A DNA stretch of 13,476 nucleotides from DASXRU01 sp039933315 (GTDB lineage Bacteria; Acidobacteriota; Blastocatellia; Pyrinomonadales; Pyrinomonadaceae): assembly GCA_039933315.1 (NCBI GenBank), contig JBDTOI010000116.1, forward strand, positions 1 to 13,476, given 5' to 3'. Positions 7,681-13,476 of the stretch are shown here, piece after piece. Position 1 is the stretch's first letter. Each line of letters starts with the position of its first letter. The notes beneath the pieces are model-generated. The model was not told the origin of the DNA and made no database searches. It saw nothing but the letters and a program-made list of their open reading frames with translations. The translations under genes and the position numbers were made by a program.

Positions 7681-7878
7681 ATCGTTGTCGTGAAGGGACG
7701 ATGGCGAACGAATTCTAGCATAGGAGGTACTGTTGGAAAAACTCCATTTCTAATCTCGGCGCATTGCCTATGACCTGTGCTTCTGTGATCTTGTATGCGG
7801 AACTATATTGGGTGACGTTGCCCCCTTAGAGGGTATATGTATTCAGTCTAATTAAGTATTCTGACGAGGAATTTATTT
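7681..7878. promoter_or_regulatory. Divergent intergenic region between S41 peptidase and thiolase
   Basis: This spacer must hold promoters for the minus-strand peptidase and the plus-strand thiolase. On the plus strand I see a weak pair, GTGACG (7812-7817) and TATATG (7834-7839) with a 16-bp spacer, each matching four of six sigma-70 consensus bases. Between them lies a small palindrome CCCT-TAG-AGGG (7823-7833), placed where an operator could act. GAGGA at 7866-7870 is the thiolase ribosome binding site, eight bases before ATG 7879. Confidence 0.3.
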
Positions 7879-9060
7879 ATGAATCGTGACGTTTTCATTC
7901 TCGGCGGCAAGCGTACGGCAATGGGTGAGTATGTCGGCGCGTTGAAGAATATTTCCGCAATCGATCTGGGAGCCGTGGCGGCCCGCGGCGCACTTTCAGC
8001 CACGGGCGTGCCGGCCGAAGATATCGACCACACGATTGTCGGCAATGCGCTGCAAACTTCAGGCGACGCCATCTACGGCGCGCGCCACGTGGCCCTCAAG
8101 GCAGGCGTGCCCTTCGATCGCCCGGCACTGACAGTCAATCGTCTTTGCGGCAGCGGCATTCAATCGATCATTTCCGGCGCGCACATGATCCAACTTGGCG
8201 AAGCACGCACCGCCCTGGTAGGGGGAATGGAATCCATGTCGCAGGCGCCCCACGTGATTTACGGAGCCCGCGCCGGTTTCGCCCTCGGCCAGGGAAAACT
8301 TGAAGACAGTTTGATGGTGGCGCTGCTGGATACTTACTGCAACACTCCCATGGCCGGTACGGCGGAAAATCTGGCACTTAAGTACAAGATAACGCGAGAG
8401 GAGCAGGACCTGTACGCGCTGCGTTCTCAGCAGGAGGCCAAGCGGGCGCATGACGCCGGTATCTTCGCGGCCGAGATTGTCCCGGTCGAAGTCAAAACAA
8501 GGAAAGGCGTCACGAACTTCGACCACGACGATCATATGCGACCTGATACGACACTCGAAGGCCTGGCCCGGCTGCGACCGGCTTTTAATAAAGACGGGGC
8601 CGTCACTGCAGGTAATGCGTCGGGAATCGTCGATGGCGCCGCGGCGCTGGTTATCGCCGGCGAGGATTACGTCAAAGCGAAGAACGCGAAACCCCTGGGG
8701 CGAATCGTCAGCTGGGCCTATGCGGGCGTGGAACCGGAGCTAATGGGGATTGGACCCGTGCCGGCGTCCCGCAAGGCGCTGCAGCAGGCGGGACTGGGAC
8801 TTGCCGATATCGACTTGATTGAAGTTAACGAAGCTTTCGCCGCGCAATATCTGGCCGTGGAAAAAGAGTTGGGACTGGACCGCGCTCGTACCAACGTTAA
8901 CGGCGGCGCCATTGCTCTTGGTCACCCGCTGGGCGCCACGGGAACCCGAATCGTCCTAACTCTGCTGCATGAGTTGCAGCGCCGCGGCGGCCGCTATGGA
9001 TTGGCGACGGCGTGTATCGGCGGCGGCCAGGGTATCGCTATGATCTGTGAAAGGCTCTGA
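7879..9060 (+). CDS. Thiolase, acetyl-CoA C-acetyltransferase type
   Basis: Thiolases of this type condense two acetyl-CoA to acetoacetyl-CoA or run the reverse thiolysis, feeding beta-oxidation, ketone-body or polyhydroxybutyrate metabolism in the cytosol. The 393-residue protein is full length and carries all catalytic elements: nucleophile Cys90 in VNRLCGSG, NEAFAAQ at 317-323, His349 in GGAIALGHPLGATG, and Cys379 in CIGGGQG. The size and the RLCGSG context fit a bacterial acetyl-CoA acetyltransferase, but a somewhat longer-chain 3-ketoacyl-CoA thiolase cannot be excluded from sequence alone. ATG 7879 is supported by GAGGA eight bases upstream. No hydroxyacyl-CoA dehydrogenase, enoyl-CoA hydratase or CoA-transferase is next to it, so the pathway cannot be read from context. 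It appears to be a single-gene unit, followed by a hairpin region. Confidence 0.95.
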   Translation: MNRDVFILGGKRTAMGEYVGALKNISAIDLGAVAARGALSATGVPAEDIDHTIVGNALQTSGDAIYGARHVALKAGVPFDRPALTVNRLCGSGIQSIISGAHMIQLGEARTALVGGMESMSQAPHVIYGARAGFALGQGKLEDSLMVALLDTYCNTPMAGTAENLALKYKITREEQDLYALRSQQEAKRAHDAGIFAAEIVPVEVKTRKGVTNFDHDDHMRPDTTLEGLARLRPAFNKDGAVTAGNASGIVDGAAALVIAGEDYVKAKNAKPLGRIVSWAYAGVEPELMGIGPVPASRKALQQAGLGLADIDLIEVNEAFAAQYLAVEKELGLDRARTNVNGGAIALGHPLGATGTRIVLTLLHELQRRGGRYGLATACIGGGQGIAMICERL

Positions 9061-9091
9061 ACCCTTTGCTAACTCGGGTTTAAATGTTTGT

Positions 9092-9133
9092 CGCCGCGAG
9101 ATGACAGCGGCGGAGACCGTTCTCCTGATTTTC
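9092..9133 (+). terminator. Tandem hairpins after the thiolase, probable weak terminator
   Basis: CGCCGC (9092-9097) pairs with GCGGCG (9107-9112) around a 9-nt loop. The overlapping alternative hairpin GGAGA-CCGT-TCTCC (9112-9125) is followed by TGATTTTC. The position 32 bases after the thiolase stop fits a terminator, though the U-tract is short. The first inverted repeat is also about 130 bp upstream of the sigma-54-like promoter at 9240, a distance at which an activator could bind. Confidence 0.4.
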
Positions 9134-9188
9134 ATATAAAATCCAAAAACTTGGTGTGGCACGATCCTTTAAGCATTGAGGGTAGGAA

Positions 9189-9217
9189 TTAACTGTCGCA
9201 AATAAAGTTCTTATAAA
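9189..9217 (+). promoter_or_regulatory. Sigma-70-like promoter candidate for the Oar-like receptor
   Basis: TTAACT (9189-9194) and TATAAA (9212-9217) are spaced by 17 bp, matching four of six and five of six consensus bases. It lies in an AT-rich stretch just upstream of the sigma-54-like site and would give a leader of about 290 nt. Confidence 0.35.
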
Positions 9218-9239
9218 CCTCTAAAACTTCTTCATCCTA

Positions 9240-9255
9240 AGGCACGGCTATTGCG
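9240..9255 (+). promoter_or_regulatory. Sigma-54 (-24/-12) promoter candidate for the Oar-like receptor
   Basis: AGGCACGGCTATTGCG matches the sigma-54 consensus TGGCACG-N4-TTGCW except at its first and last positions. The invariant GG (9241-9242) and GC (9253-9254) are exactly ten bases apart. Transcription would start near 9266, leaving a 5' leader of about 250 nt. Sigma-54 promoters need an ATP-dependent activator, which is not encoded in this window. A second GGCACG box at 9158-9163 lacks the -12 GC and is a much poorer match. Confidence 0.5.
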
Positions 9256-9265
9256 ACATTTATGG

Positions 9266-9515
9266 TGCTAAATTGCGCAAAACCGCTTCTACCCGGACAG
9301 GTCGCATAGTAGAGGATGTTTATTAACGATGGGCACTTGCACTGGAGACGTCGCGCATGGTAAAAAACCATCGCTACCCAGCAGGGTCGAATCGTCATTT
9401 ACAGTCATTCCTTCTTAAGCTAACAAGTGCTCTCGAATCCCGGATCACCTTCTGTACCCGCCCGCGTGCGCGGACGAATCTCAACCTTCTTTGACTGATT
9501 AAGGAGTTCCATTCA
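9266..9515 (+). other. Long structured 5' leader of the Oar-like receptor mRNA
   Basis: No long frame occupies this stretch. It holds at least three hairpins: CTTCTAC/GTAGAGG (9286-9292 with 9309-9315, 16-nt loop), a stem of eight pairs with one bulged C around an AAAAA loop (9353-9374), and CCGCG-TG-CGCGG (9462-9473). A possible 29-codon frame runs from ATG 9329 to TAA 9418 with GAGGA 12 bases upstream, too distant to be convincing. The receptor's own ribosome binding site AAGGAG is at 9501-9506. I do not recognise a known riboswitch class. Confidence 0.4.
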
Positions 9516-12500
9516 ATGTTTAAATTTCTAAGGCTTTCTCTAATCACCTTCTTGTTCATCGTGCTGGGCGCGCTGACAGCCGCTGCCCAAACCACGACAG
9601 GAAGTATTGGCGGGGTAGTCATGAATCCGGCCAAAGAGGTGATCCCTGGTGCTTCGGTTGCAGTGCGCAACGTTGAGACCAACAAGGAAGGAACGGCCAC
9701 CACGGATGATCAGGGCCGCTTCTTCGTCGGCCAACTGGACCCGGGCAACTACTCAGTAACTATCAATTCCTCGGGTTTCAGCGCCTTCACTCAGGAGAGG
9801 GTTGTCGTTGAAGTTGGAAGAACTACCACTCTGGAAGTGCCTCTCTCGGTGGGACCGGTTACAGGCACGGTAGAGGTGGTATCTGAGGCACCCGTTATCA
9901 ACACCACCCAACAGGACTTCTCAACCAACATCAATCAGACGTCGCTTAACAACCTGCCCATCAACGGCGCTCGCTGGTCTAACTTCGCCCTGCTGACGCC
10001 GGGCGCGGTTCCCGACGGCTCCTTTGGCTTGATCAGCTTTCGCGGGATCTCCGGCTTGCTGAATAACAATACCATCGATGGCGGCGACAACAATCAGGCC
10101 TTCTTCGCTGAGGAGCGTGGCCGCACCCGCATCGGCTACTCCATTAGCCAATCCGCGATCCGCGAATTCCAGGTCAATACCTCCAGCTACTCAGCCGAGT
10201 ATGGGCGTTCCGCCGGCGGCGTCGTTAATGCCGTCACTAAGAGCGGAACTAATGAGTTTCACGGGGATTTATTTTATTTCCAGCGCAATAACAAGTGGGG
10301 TGCCCGCAACTCTCAGCAGACGCGCCAGGCACTAGTGAACGGGGTATTCACTCCTGTGGCCTTCAAACCGGAGGATGTCCGTCACCGGTTTGGCGGGACC
10401 ATCGGCGGGCCCATCGTTAAGGACAAGGCCTTCTTTTTCTTCAGCTACGACGAGCAGAAGCGGAACTTCCCAGGTCTCTCTACCTTTTCCAGTGGTAGCT
10501 TTTTGAATTCGGCGAACCGCACTGCGATCCTGGCCCGCGGCGTTAGCAGCGCACAGATTGATAGCACGCTCAATTTCCTCAATAGTCTTTCTGGCCCAGT
10601 AGCTCGTCGCGGCGATCAGAGATTGCTTCTGCCGAAGTTCGACTGGCATATCACCAGCAATCACACCTTGACCGCCACCTATAACCGGTTGCGCTGGGCG
10701 TCTCCGGCGGGTATCCAGACGCAGGCTACCAACACCCGCGCCGTGGATAACTTTGGCGACGATTTTGTCGAGATTGACTCCCTAAACCTGCGGCTCTCAT
10801 CCACCCTTTCGCCTACGCTGCTCAACGAAGCTCGCTTCCAGTGGGGCCGTGATAATGAATTCCAGTTTAGCCAGCCCCCGCTCCCGGGAGAGCCCACCAC
10901 GGCCCCCGGCGGCAGGTCGCCCCAGACGTTCATTCAGAACGGCTTTTCGTTCGGCATACCCGAGTTTCTCGAGCGGGCGGCGTTCCCGGACGAGCGACGC
11001 TGGCAGTTTGCCGATACCGTGACTTTAACTGCCGGCAACCACACACTTAAGTGGGGCGGCGACGTCAACTTCGTCAAAGATATACTCAACAACCTTCGCT
11101 TCATGGGTGGCGAGTTTAACTATACGGGCGCAAATGGGCTCAACGACTTTATCGTTGATTACACTAACTTCACAACGAACGGAGCAATTCGCGCCCTAAG
11201 CGGAGGCACCAACGGTCAGTGCATCGGCTCGACGCGTCGAGCCGGCCAGTGCTACGGCGGTAACTTCAACCAGGGGTTTGGTATTCTCGGCCTGACAATG
11301 AAAACGGCGGACTTTAATTTCTTTCTTCAGGACGACTGGCGGGTCTCTCCGCGCCTGACGCTTAACCTCGGCTTGCGTTACGAATACCAGCGCAACCCGG
11401 ATCCAATTAACGTCAACTCTCTGCTGCCTTTCCAGACTTCGAATAAAGTGGATGACAAAAACAACTTTGGTCCCCGAATTGGCTTTGCCTACGACGTGAG
11501 CGGCGACGGCAAAACGTCGGTTCGCGGCGGCTGGGGGATCTACTACGGTCGCGTGATCAACTCGACGGTTTACAACTCGCTGGTCAACACCGGCGTCGGT
11601 GCTGATCGCGCCCAGCGGCAGGTGTCAGTGTCTCCCACTAGTTCGATTGCGCCGATCTACCCCAATTTGATCGCAGCGGGCACCTTGACGACCCCGGCGG
11701 TGCAGTACTTCGCCCCCGACTTTCAACTGCCGCAAATTCATCAGCTTGATTTAGTCGTCGAGCGAGAAATCGGCCGCAACACCGTGGTTTCGGCAGCGTA
11801 TCTGGGCAGCTTCGGGAACTCTCTCCCGAACTTCGTGGATACAAACCTGCCGCCGCCAACCAGAACGGTCGCTTTATCCATCGTAGGCGGACCATTTGCC
11901 GGGCAAACCTGGCTTACACCTATATTCACCGGAAGTAGACCAAACACAAACTTTGGCGCGATTACCGAAATCCGCAGCAATGTCTTTACCAAGTACAACG
12001 CTCTGGTGCTGCAAGCGCAACGTCGTCTTACCAACGGCCTGCAATTTCAGACCAGCTATACGCTTTCACGATCATCGGACAACGGTCAGAGCTCGGTGAC
12101 CTTTACGACCAACAATCTTCCGTCTAACGCCTTCGATCAGCGTGCCGAGAACGGTTTGTCCAATTTTGACAGACGCCAGAAGTTCGTCGCGAGTGTCGTT
12201 TACAACACTCATCTCATCCAAGACGGCGACAACAAGGTGGGCCGGGCGCTCCTGAACGGCTGGACCATTGCACCTATCTTTAATTCGTTCTCAGGGGCGC
12301 GTTTCACCGGCAACATCTCCGGCTCGATAAACCCAACCTCGTTTGGCTTTGCCTCAAGTACAACGCCGGGTGGTGGAACAAACGGGTCGGGTGGCTCGAG
12401 TCGCTTCACCCAGGTGCCGCGAAACTTCTTCAAGCAGCCCAATATCTGGTTTGCCGACCTGCGTATATCACGTCGGTTCGCCATCACTGAAACCACCAAT

Positions 12501-12686
12501 ATTGAAGTCCTGGCCGAGGGCTTTAACATTTTCAACCGGACGCAGGTCACGGGTGTGAATTCTACTATTTACAACCTTTCCGGCTCGACCTTGACCTTTA
12601 ACAATCCCTTCGGAATCACCAACTTCGCTGATAGCACGCTCTTCCGCGAACGGCAGGTGCAGCTGGGGGTTCGCTTCCAGTTCTAA
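9516..12686 (+). CDS. Oar-like TonB-dependent outer-membrane receptor with carboxypeptidase-regulatory domain
   Basis: The 1056-residue protein starts with a signal peptide (hydrophobic 6-21, likely cleavage after AAA near 24). Residues about 27-115 form a carboxypeptidase-regulatory-like beta-sandwich (GSIGGVVMNPAKEVIPGASV, then DDQGRFFVGQLDPGNYSV). A TonB plug domain follows at about 125-245 (NNLPINGARW, then SAEYGRSAGGVVNAVTKSGTNEFHG, typical of Oar proteins). The rest is a large beta-barrel full of aromatic strands, ending in RFQF with the C-terminal Phe used for outer-membrane assembly. Such proteins import or bind large substrates or act in surface adhesion; the ligand cannot be named. 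No TonB box is obvious. There are only two Cys, 569 and 579, in one putative loop. ATG 9516 has AAGGAG nine bases upstream. The gene stands alone, with its own promoter region and strong terminator; no SusD-like partner is present. Confidence 0.93.
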   Translation: MFKFLRLSLITFLFIVLGALTAAAQTTTGSIGGVVMNPAKEVIPGASVAVRNVETNKEGTATTDDQGRFFVGQLDPGNYSVTINSSGFSAFTQERVVVEVGRTTTLEVPLSVGPVTGTVEVVSEAPVINTTQQDFSTNINQTSLNNLPINGARWSNFALLTPGAVPDGSFGLISFRGISGLLNNNTIDGGDNNQAFFAEERGRTRIGYSISQSAIREFQVNTSSYSAEYGRSAGGVVNAVTKSGTNEFHGDLFYFQRNNKWGARNSQQTRQALVNGVFTPVAFKPEDVRHRFGGTIGGPIVKDKAFFFFSYDEQKRNFPGLSTFSSGSFLNSANRTAILARGVSSAQIDSTLNFLNSLSGPVARRGDQRLLLPKFDWHITSNHTLTATYNRLRWASPAGIQTQATNTRAVDNFGDDFVEIDSLNLRLSSTLSPTLLNEARFQWGRDNEFQFSQPPLPGEPTTAPGGRSPQTFIQNGFSFGIPEFLERAAFPDERRWQFADTVTLTAGNHTLKWGGDVNFVKDILNNLRFMGGEFNYTGANGLNDFIVDYTNFTTNGAIRALSGGTNGQCIGSTRRAGQCYGGNFNQGFGILGLTMKTADFNFFLQDDWRVSPRLTLNLGLRYEYQRNPDPINVNSLLPFQTSNKVDDKNNFGPRIGFAYDVSGDGKTSVRGGWGIYYGRVINSTVYNSLVNTGVGADRAQRQVSVSPTSSIAPIYPNLIAAGTLTTPAVQYFAPDFQLPQIHQLDLVVEREIGRNTVVSAAYLGSFGNSLPNFVDTNLPPPTRTVALSIVGGPFAGQTWLTPIFTGSRPNTNFGAITEIRSNVFTKYNALVLQAQRRLTNGLQFQTSYTLSRSSDNGQSSVTFTTNNLPSNAFDQRAENGLSNFDRRQKFVASVVYNTHLIQDGDNKVGRALLNGWTIAPIFNSFSGARFTGNISGSINPTSFGFASSTTPGGGTNGSGGSSRFTQVPRNFFKQPNIWFADLRISRRFAITETTNIEVLAEGFNIFNRTQVTGVNSTIYNLSGSTLTFNNPFGITNFADSTLFRERQVQLGVRFQF

Positions 12687-12714
12687 CCAGCACCGGCACT
12701 TTCGCCGTTCCTTC

Positions 12715-12756
12715 TCGGGTGCGCTTTTTTCGAAAGCGCACCCGATTTTTCTTTTT
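12715..12756 (+). terminator. Strong rho-independent terminator of the Oar-like receptor gene
   Basis: A perfect 13-bp stem (12715-12727 with 12733-12745; GC core CGGGTGCGC) encloses a 5-nt loop and is followed by TTTTTCTTTTT. It begins 29 bases after the receptor stop codon. Confidence 0.93.
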
Positions 12757-12935
12757 CGATCCATCGACCAACCCTCACGAGATGAACCAACTCTCACGGC
12801 TTCACTGTGTTGTCCGAAGATCAACCATCCCACACGAATACTGTACGGAATCTCGCCAGGCCGGGCCGTTCGCCATTAGGGTTATAGCTCTGTGGGCAAT
12901 CTTTCCCCTGGTACGCCCTTTGCCGAACTTCATTC
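12757..12935. other. Intergenic stretch with no recognised feature
   Basis: Between the receptor terminator and the csbD upstream region I find no supported gene, RNA or repeat. Short frames here lack ribosome binding sites. Confidence 0.5.
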
Positions 12936-12941
12936 CGGAAG

Positions 12942-12957
12942 CGGCACTTCCGCGGCT
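12942..12957 (+). promoter_or_regulatory. Possible sigma-54-like promoter before the CsbD-like gene
   Basis: CGGCACTTCCGCGGCT keeps the GGCAC of the -24 box and the invariant GC of the -12 box with the correct ten-base spacing, but the TT before the GC is replaced by CG. Transcription would begin near 12968, 35 bases before the start codon. It partly overlaps a small hairpin CGGAAG-CGGCA-CTTCCG (12936-12952), which could produce the match by chance. Confidence 0.25.
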
Positions 12958-13002
12958 TTCAATCACTCAGGCGTAGAACTTATTGAAGTAAGGAGAATGA
13001 TC

Positions 13003-13215
13003 ATGGGAATACCAAACAAGGACGAAGTTAAAGGAAAACTGGATCAGGCCAAGGGCAAGGTAGAAGAAAGTGTCGGTCGGGGGATCGGCGATCGAGATCT
13101 GGAGGCTGAAGGCAATGCCGATCAGGCCCAGGGACACTTGCGAGAAGGATACGGCACGGCTAAGCGAAAGATCGGCGAGGCCATCGAGGATATCGGCGAG
13201 AGTATTCGCAAATAG
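13003..13215 (+). CDS. CsbD-like small stress protein
   Basis: This 70-residue, highly charged, hydrophilic protein resembles the CsbD / YjbJ family: NKDEVKGKLDQAKGKVEESVG at the N-terminus, then a second amphipathic unit (EAEGNADQAQGHLREGYGTAKRKIGEAIEDIGESI). Family members are abundant under general stress, stationary phase or osmotic shock; their molecular function is not established. There is no signal peptide or membrane segment, so it is probably cytosolic. ATG 13003 is chosen because AGGAGA (12991-12996) lies six bases upstream; the in-frame ATG 12997 is too close to that site, and the longer frame from 12892 has no supporting signal. It appears monocistronic and is followed by a large inverted repeat. 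Confidence 0.85.
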   Translation: MGIPNKDEVKGKLDQAKGKVEESVGRGIGDRDLEAEGNADQAQGHLREGYGTAKRKIGEAIEDIGESIRK

Positions 13216-13242
13216 CTGGACCTGACAGTATTGCGAGATCAT

Positions 13243-13283
13243 GAATGGACCATGGGGGGGCCGGGCTTTCCCATGGTCCATTC
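13243..13283 (+). terminator. Perfect 14-bp inverted repeat after the CsbD-like gene
   Basis: GAATGGACCATGGG (13243-13256) pairs perfectly with CCCATGGTCCATTC (13270-13283) around a 13-nt GC-rich loop. It starts 27 bases after the csbD stop. There is no U-tract on either side, so it may stabilise the mRNA 3' end or be a mobile repeat rather than a classical terminator. Confidence 0.55.
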
Positions 13284-13305
13284 TCATGTTAGTCCGACCC
13301 GGATA

Positions 13306-13356
13306 AAACAATTCAATGAGAGGGGCGGCCACGGAGTGCCGCCCCTACAATTGTTT
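13306..13356 (-). repeat. Nested inverted repeat, REP-like element or terminator of the minus-strand gene
   Basis: An inner 9-bp GC stem AGGGGCGGC / GCCGCCCCT (13321-13329 with 13338-13346, 8-nt loop) sits inside an outer AT stem AAACAATT / AATTGTTT (13306-13313 with 13349-13356). The outer stem touches the stop codon of the minus-strand gene. Read on the minus strand, GTTTTAT follows the GC hairpin, so it could terminate that gene. The AGGGGCGGC...GCCGCCCCT core also resembles dispersed hairpin repeats seen in many copies in some bacterial genomes. Confidence 0.6.
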
Positions 13357-13476
13357 ACTCTGAGCGCACATGTTCGGCGCCAATGTCTTCCAGCAGATGC
13401 TCTAACCGGTCAACATCCTCATCGTTTTTTGCTTCTACTCCCAGCAGAATGCCGCCCCCGCGTACCCCGGTGTCAT
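13355..13476 (-). CDS. C-terminal end of an unidentified protein, 5' part beyond the window
   Basis: On the minus strand an open frame enters from the right edge and ends at TAA (13357-13355), giving 39 residues. They begin DTGVRGGGILLGVEA and end in LEDIGAEHVRSE. The pattern of a Gly-Gly turn, a hydrophobic strand, an acidic helix (NDEDVDRLEHLLED) and a final GAE turn is what closes the small alpha/beta domain of YflT / general-stress-17M-like proteins, which would suit the CsbD-like neighbour. That assignment is tentative on 39 residues. Codon use and the hairpin placed right after the stop support real coding. Confidence 0.55.
   Translation of the reverse strand, partial: DTGVRGGGILLGVEAKNDEDVDRLEHLLEDIGAEHVRSE

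Noticed and set aside
7721..7752. TAGGAGGT followed by a six-codon frame starting TTG 7733
   Set aside because: A good Shine-Dalgarno-like string but only six codons; most likely coincidence in the divergent spacer.
7609..7773. Plus-strand AAGGAGG followed by ATG 7621 and a frame of about 50 codons
   Set aside because: The ribosome-binding-like sequence is only a few bases from the ATG, the frame is antisense to the S41 signal-peptide region, and the peptide has no recognisable character.
7817..7840. CCCT-TAG-AGGG palindrome upstream of the thiolase as a defined operator
   Set aside because: Four-base arms are too short to assign to any regulator family, and no regulator gene is adjacent.
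8059..8535. 158-codon minus-strand frame inside the thiolase
   Set aside because: The thiolase frame is complete with all catalytic motifs; the antisense frame shows no known domain and has only the composition expected of an antisense reading.
9157..9172. First TGGCACG box as a sigma-54 promoter
   Set aside because: The invariant GC of the -12 element is TA here; the site at 9240-9255 is far better.
12892..13002. N-terminal extension of the CsbD-like gene to 12892
   Set aside because: The extension has no family similarity and no ribosome binding site, while AGGAGA at the right spacing supports ATG 13003.
12967..13332. 121-codon minus-strand frame across csbD and the hairpins
   Set aside because: It runs antisense through a recognised gene and two inverted repeats and has no supporting signal.
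1..13476. CRISPR array, tRNA, rRNA, insertion sequence, prophage, toxin-antitoxin or defence island
   Set aside because: I found no regularly spaced repeats, no tRNA-like cloverleaf, no transposase or integrase, and no defence-type domains; gene content is ordinary chromosomal.

Overview
The window looks like a piece of chromosome from a free-living Gram-negative bacterium, most likely an acidobacterium and possibly class Blastocatellia. The main reason is the large Oar-type TonB-dependent receptor with an N-terminal carboxypeptidase-regulatory domain, a family greatly expanded in Acidobacteriota. Supporting signs are a secreted TPM-TPR fusion with a Thr/Pro linker, a KMSKS-type (TyrZ-like) tyrosyl-tRNA synthetase, sigma-54-like promoters, and frequent TTG start codons. 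This is inferred from protein character only; there is no rRNA or other taxonomic marker.

Layout, left to right. (1) 1-2819, minus strand: a secreted or anchored protein with an N-terminal TPM domain, a Thr/Pro-rich linker and a long TPR region. Its C-terminus lies beyond the left edge. (2) 3011-6240, plus strand: a compact housekeeping cluster of an unrecognised 173-aa protein, purN (overlapping it by 4 nt in a TTGA junction), tyrS (2 nt downstream) and an RDD-family membrane protein (46 nt downstream). (3) 6307-7644, minus strand: an exported S41-family peptidase, convergent with the RDD gene, with a short tandem repeat between them. (4) 7879-9060, plus strand: a complete thiolase (acetyl-CoA acetyltransferase type). 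(5) 9061-9515: a 455-bp regulatory region holding tandem hairpins, a TTAACT/TATAAA sigma-70-like pair, a near-consensus sigma-54 promoter and a structured leader. (6) 9516-12686: the 1056-aa Oar-like outer-membrane receptor, closed by a very strong intrinsic terminator. (7) 13003-13215: a CsbD-like small stress protein. (8) 13355-13476, minus strand: the last 39 codons of an unrecognised protein, convergent with csbD and separated from it by two large inverted repeats.

The genes form several independent units rather than one pathway. The purN-tyrS cluster is core metabolism and translation. The TPM-TPR protein, S41 peptidase and Oar receptor are envelope or export functions. The CsbD-like gene is probably stress related. 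I see no CRISPR array, tRNA, rRNA, transposase, phage gene, toxin-antitoxin pair or defence system, and no convincing new multi-gene system. The most interesting parts are non-coding: the sigma-54-type promoter and structured leader of the Oar receptor, and the paired inverted repeats near the right end.
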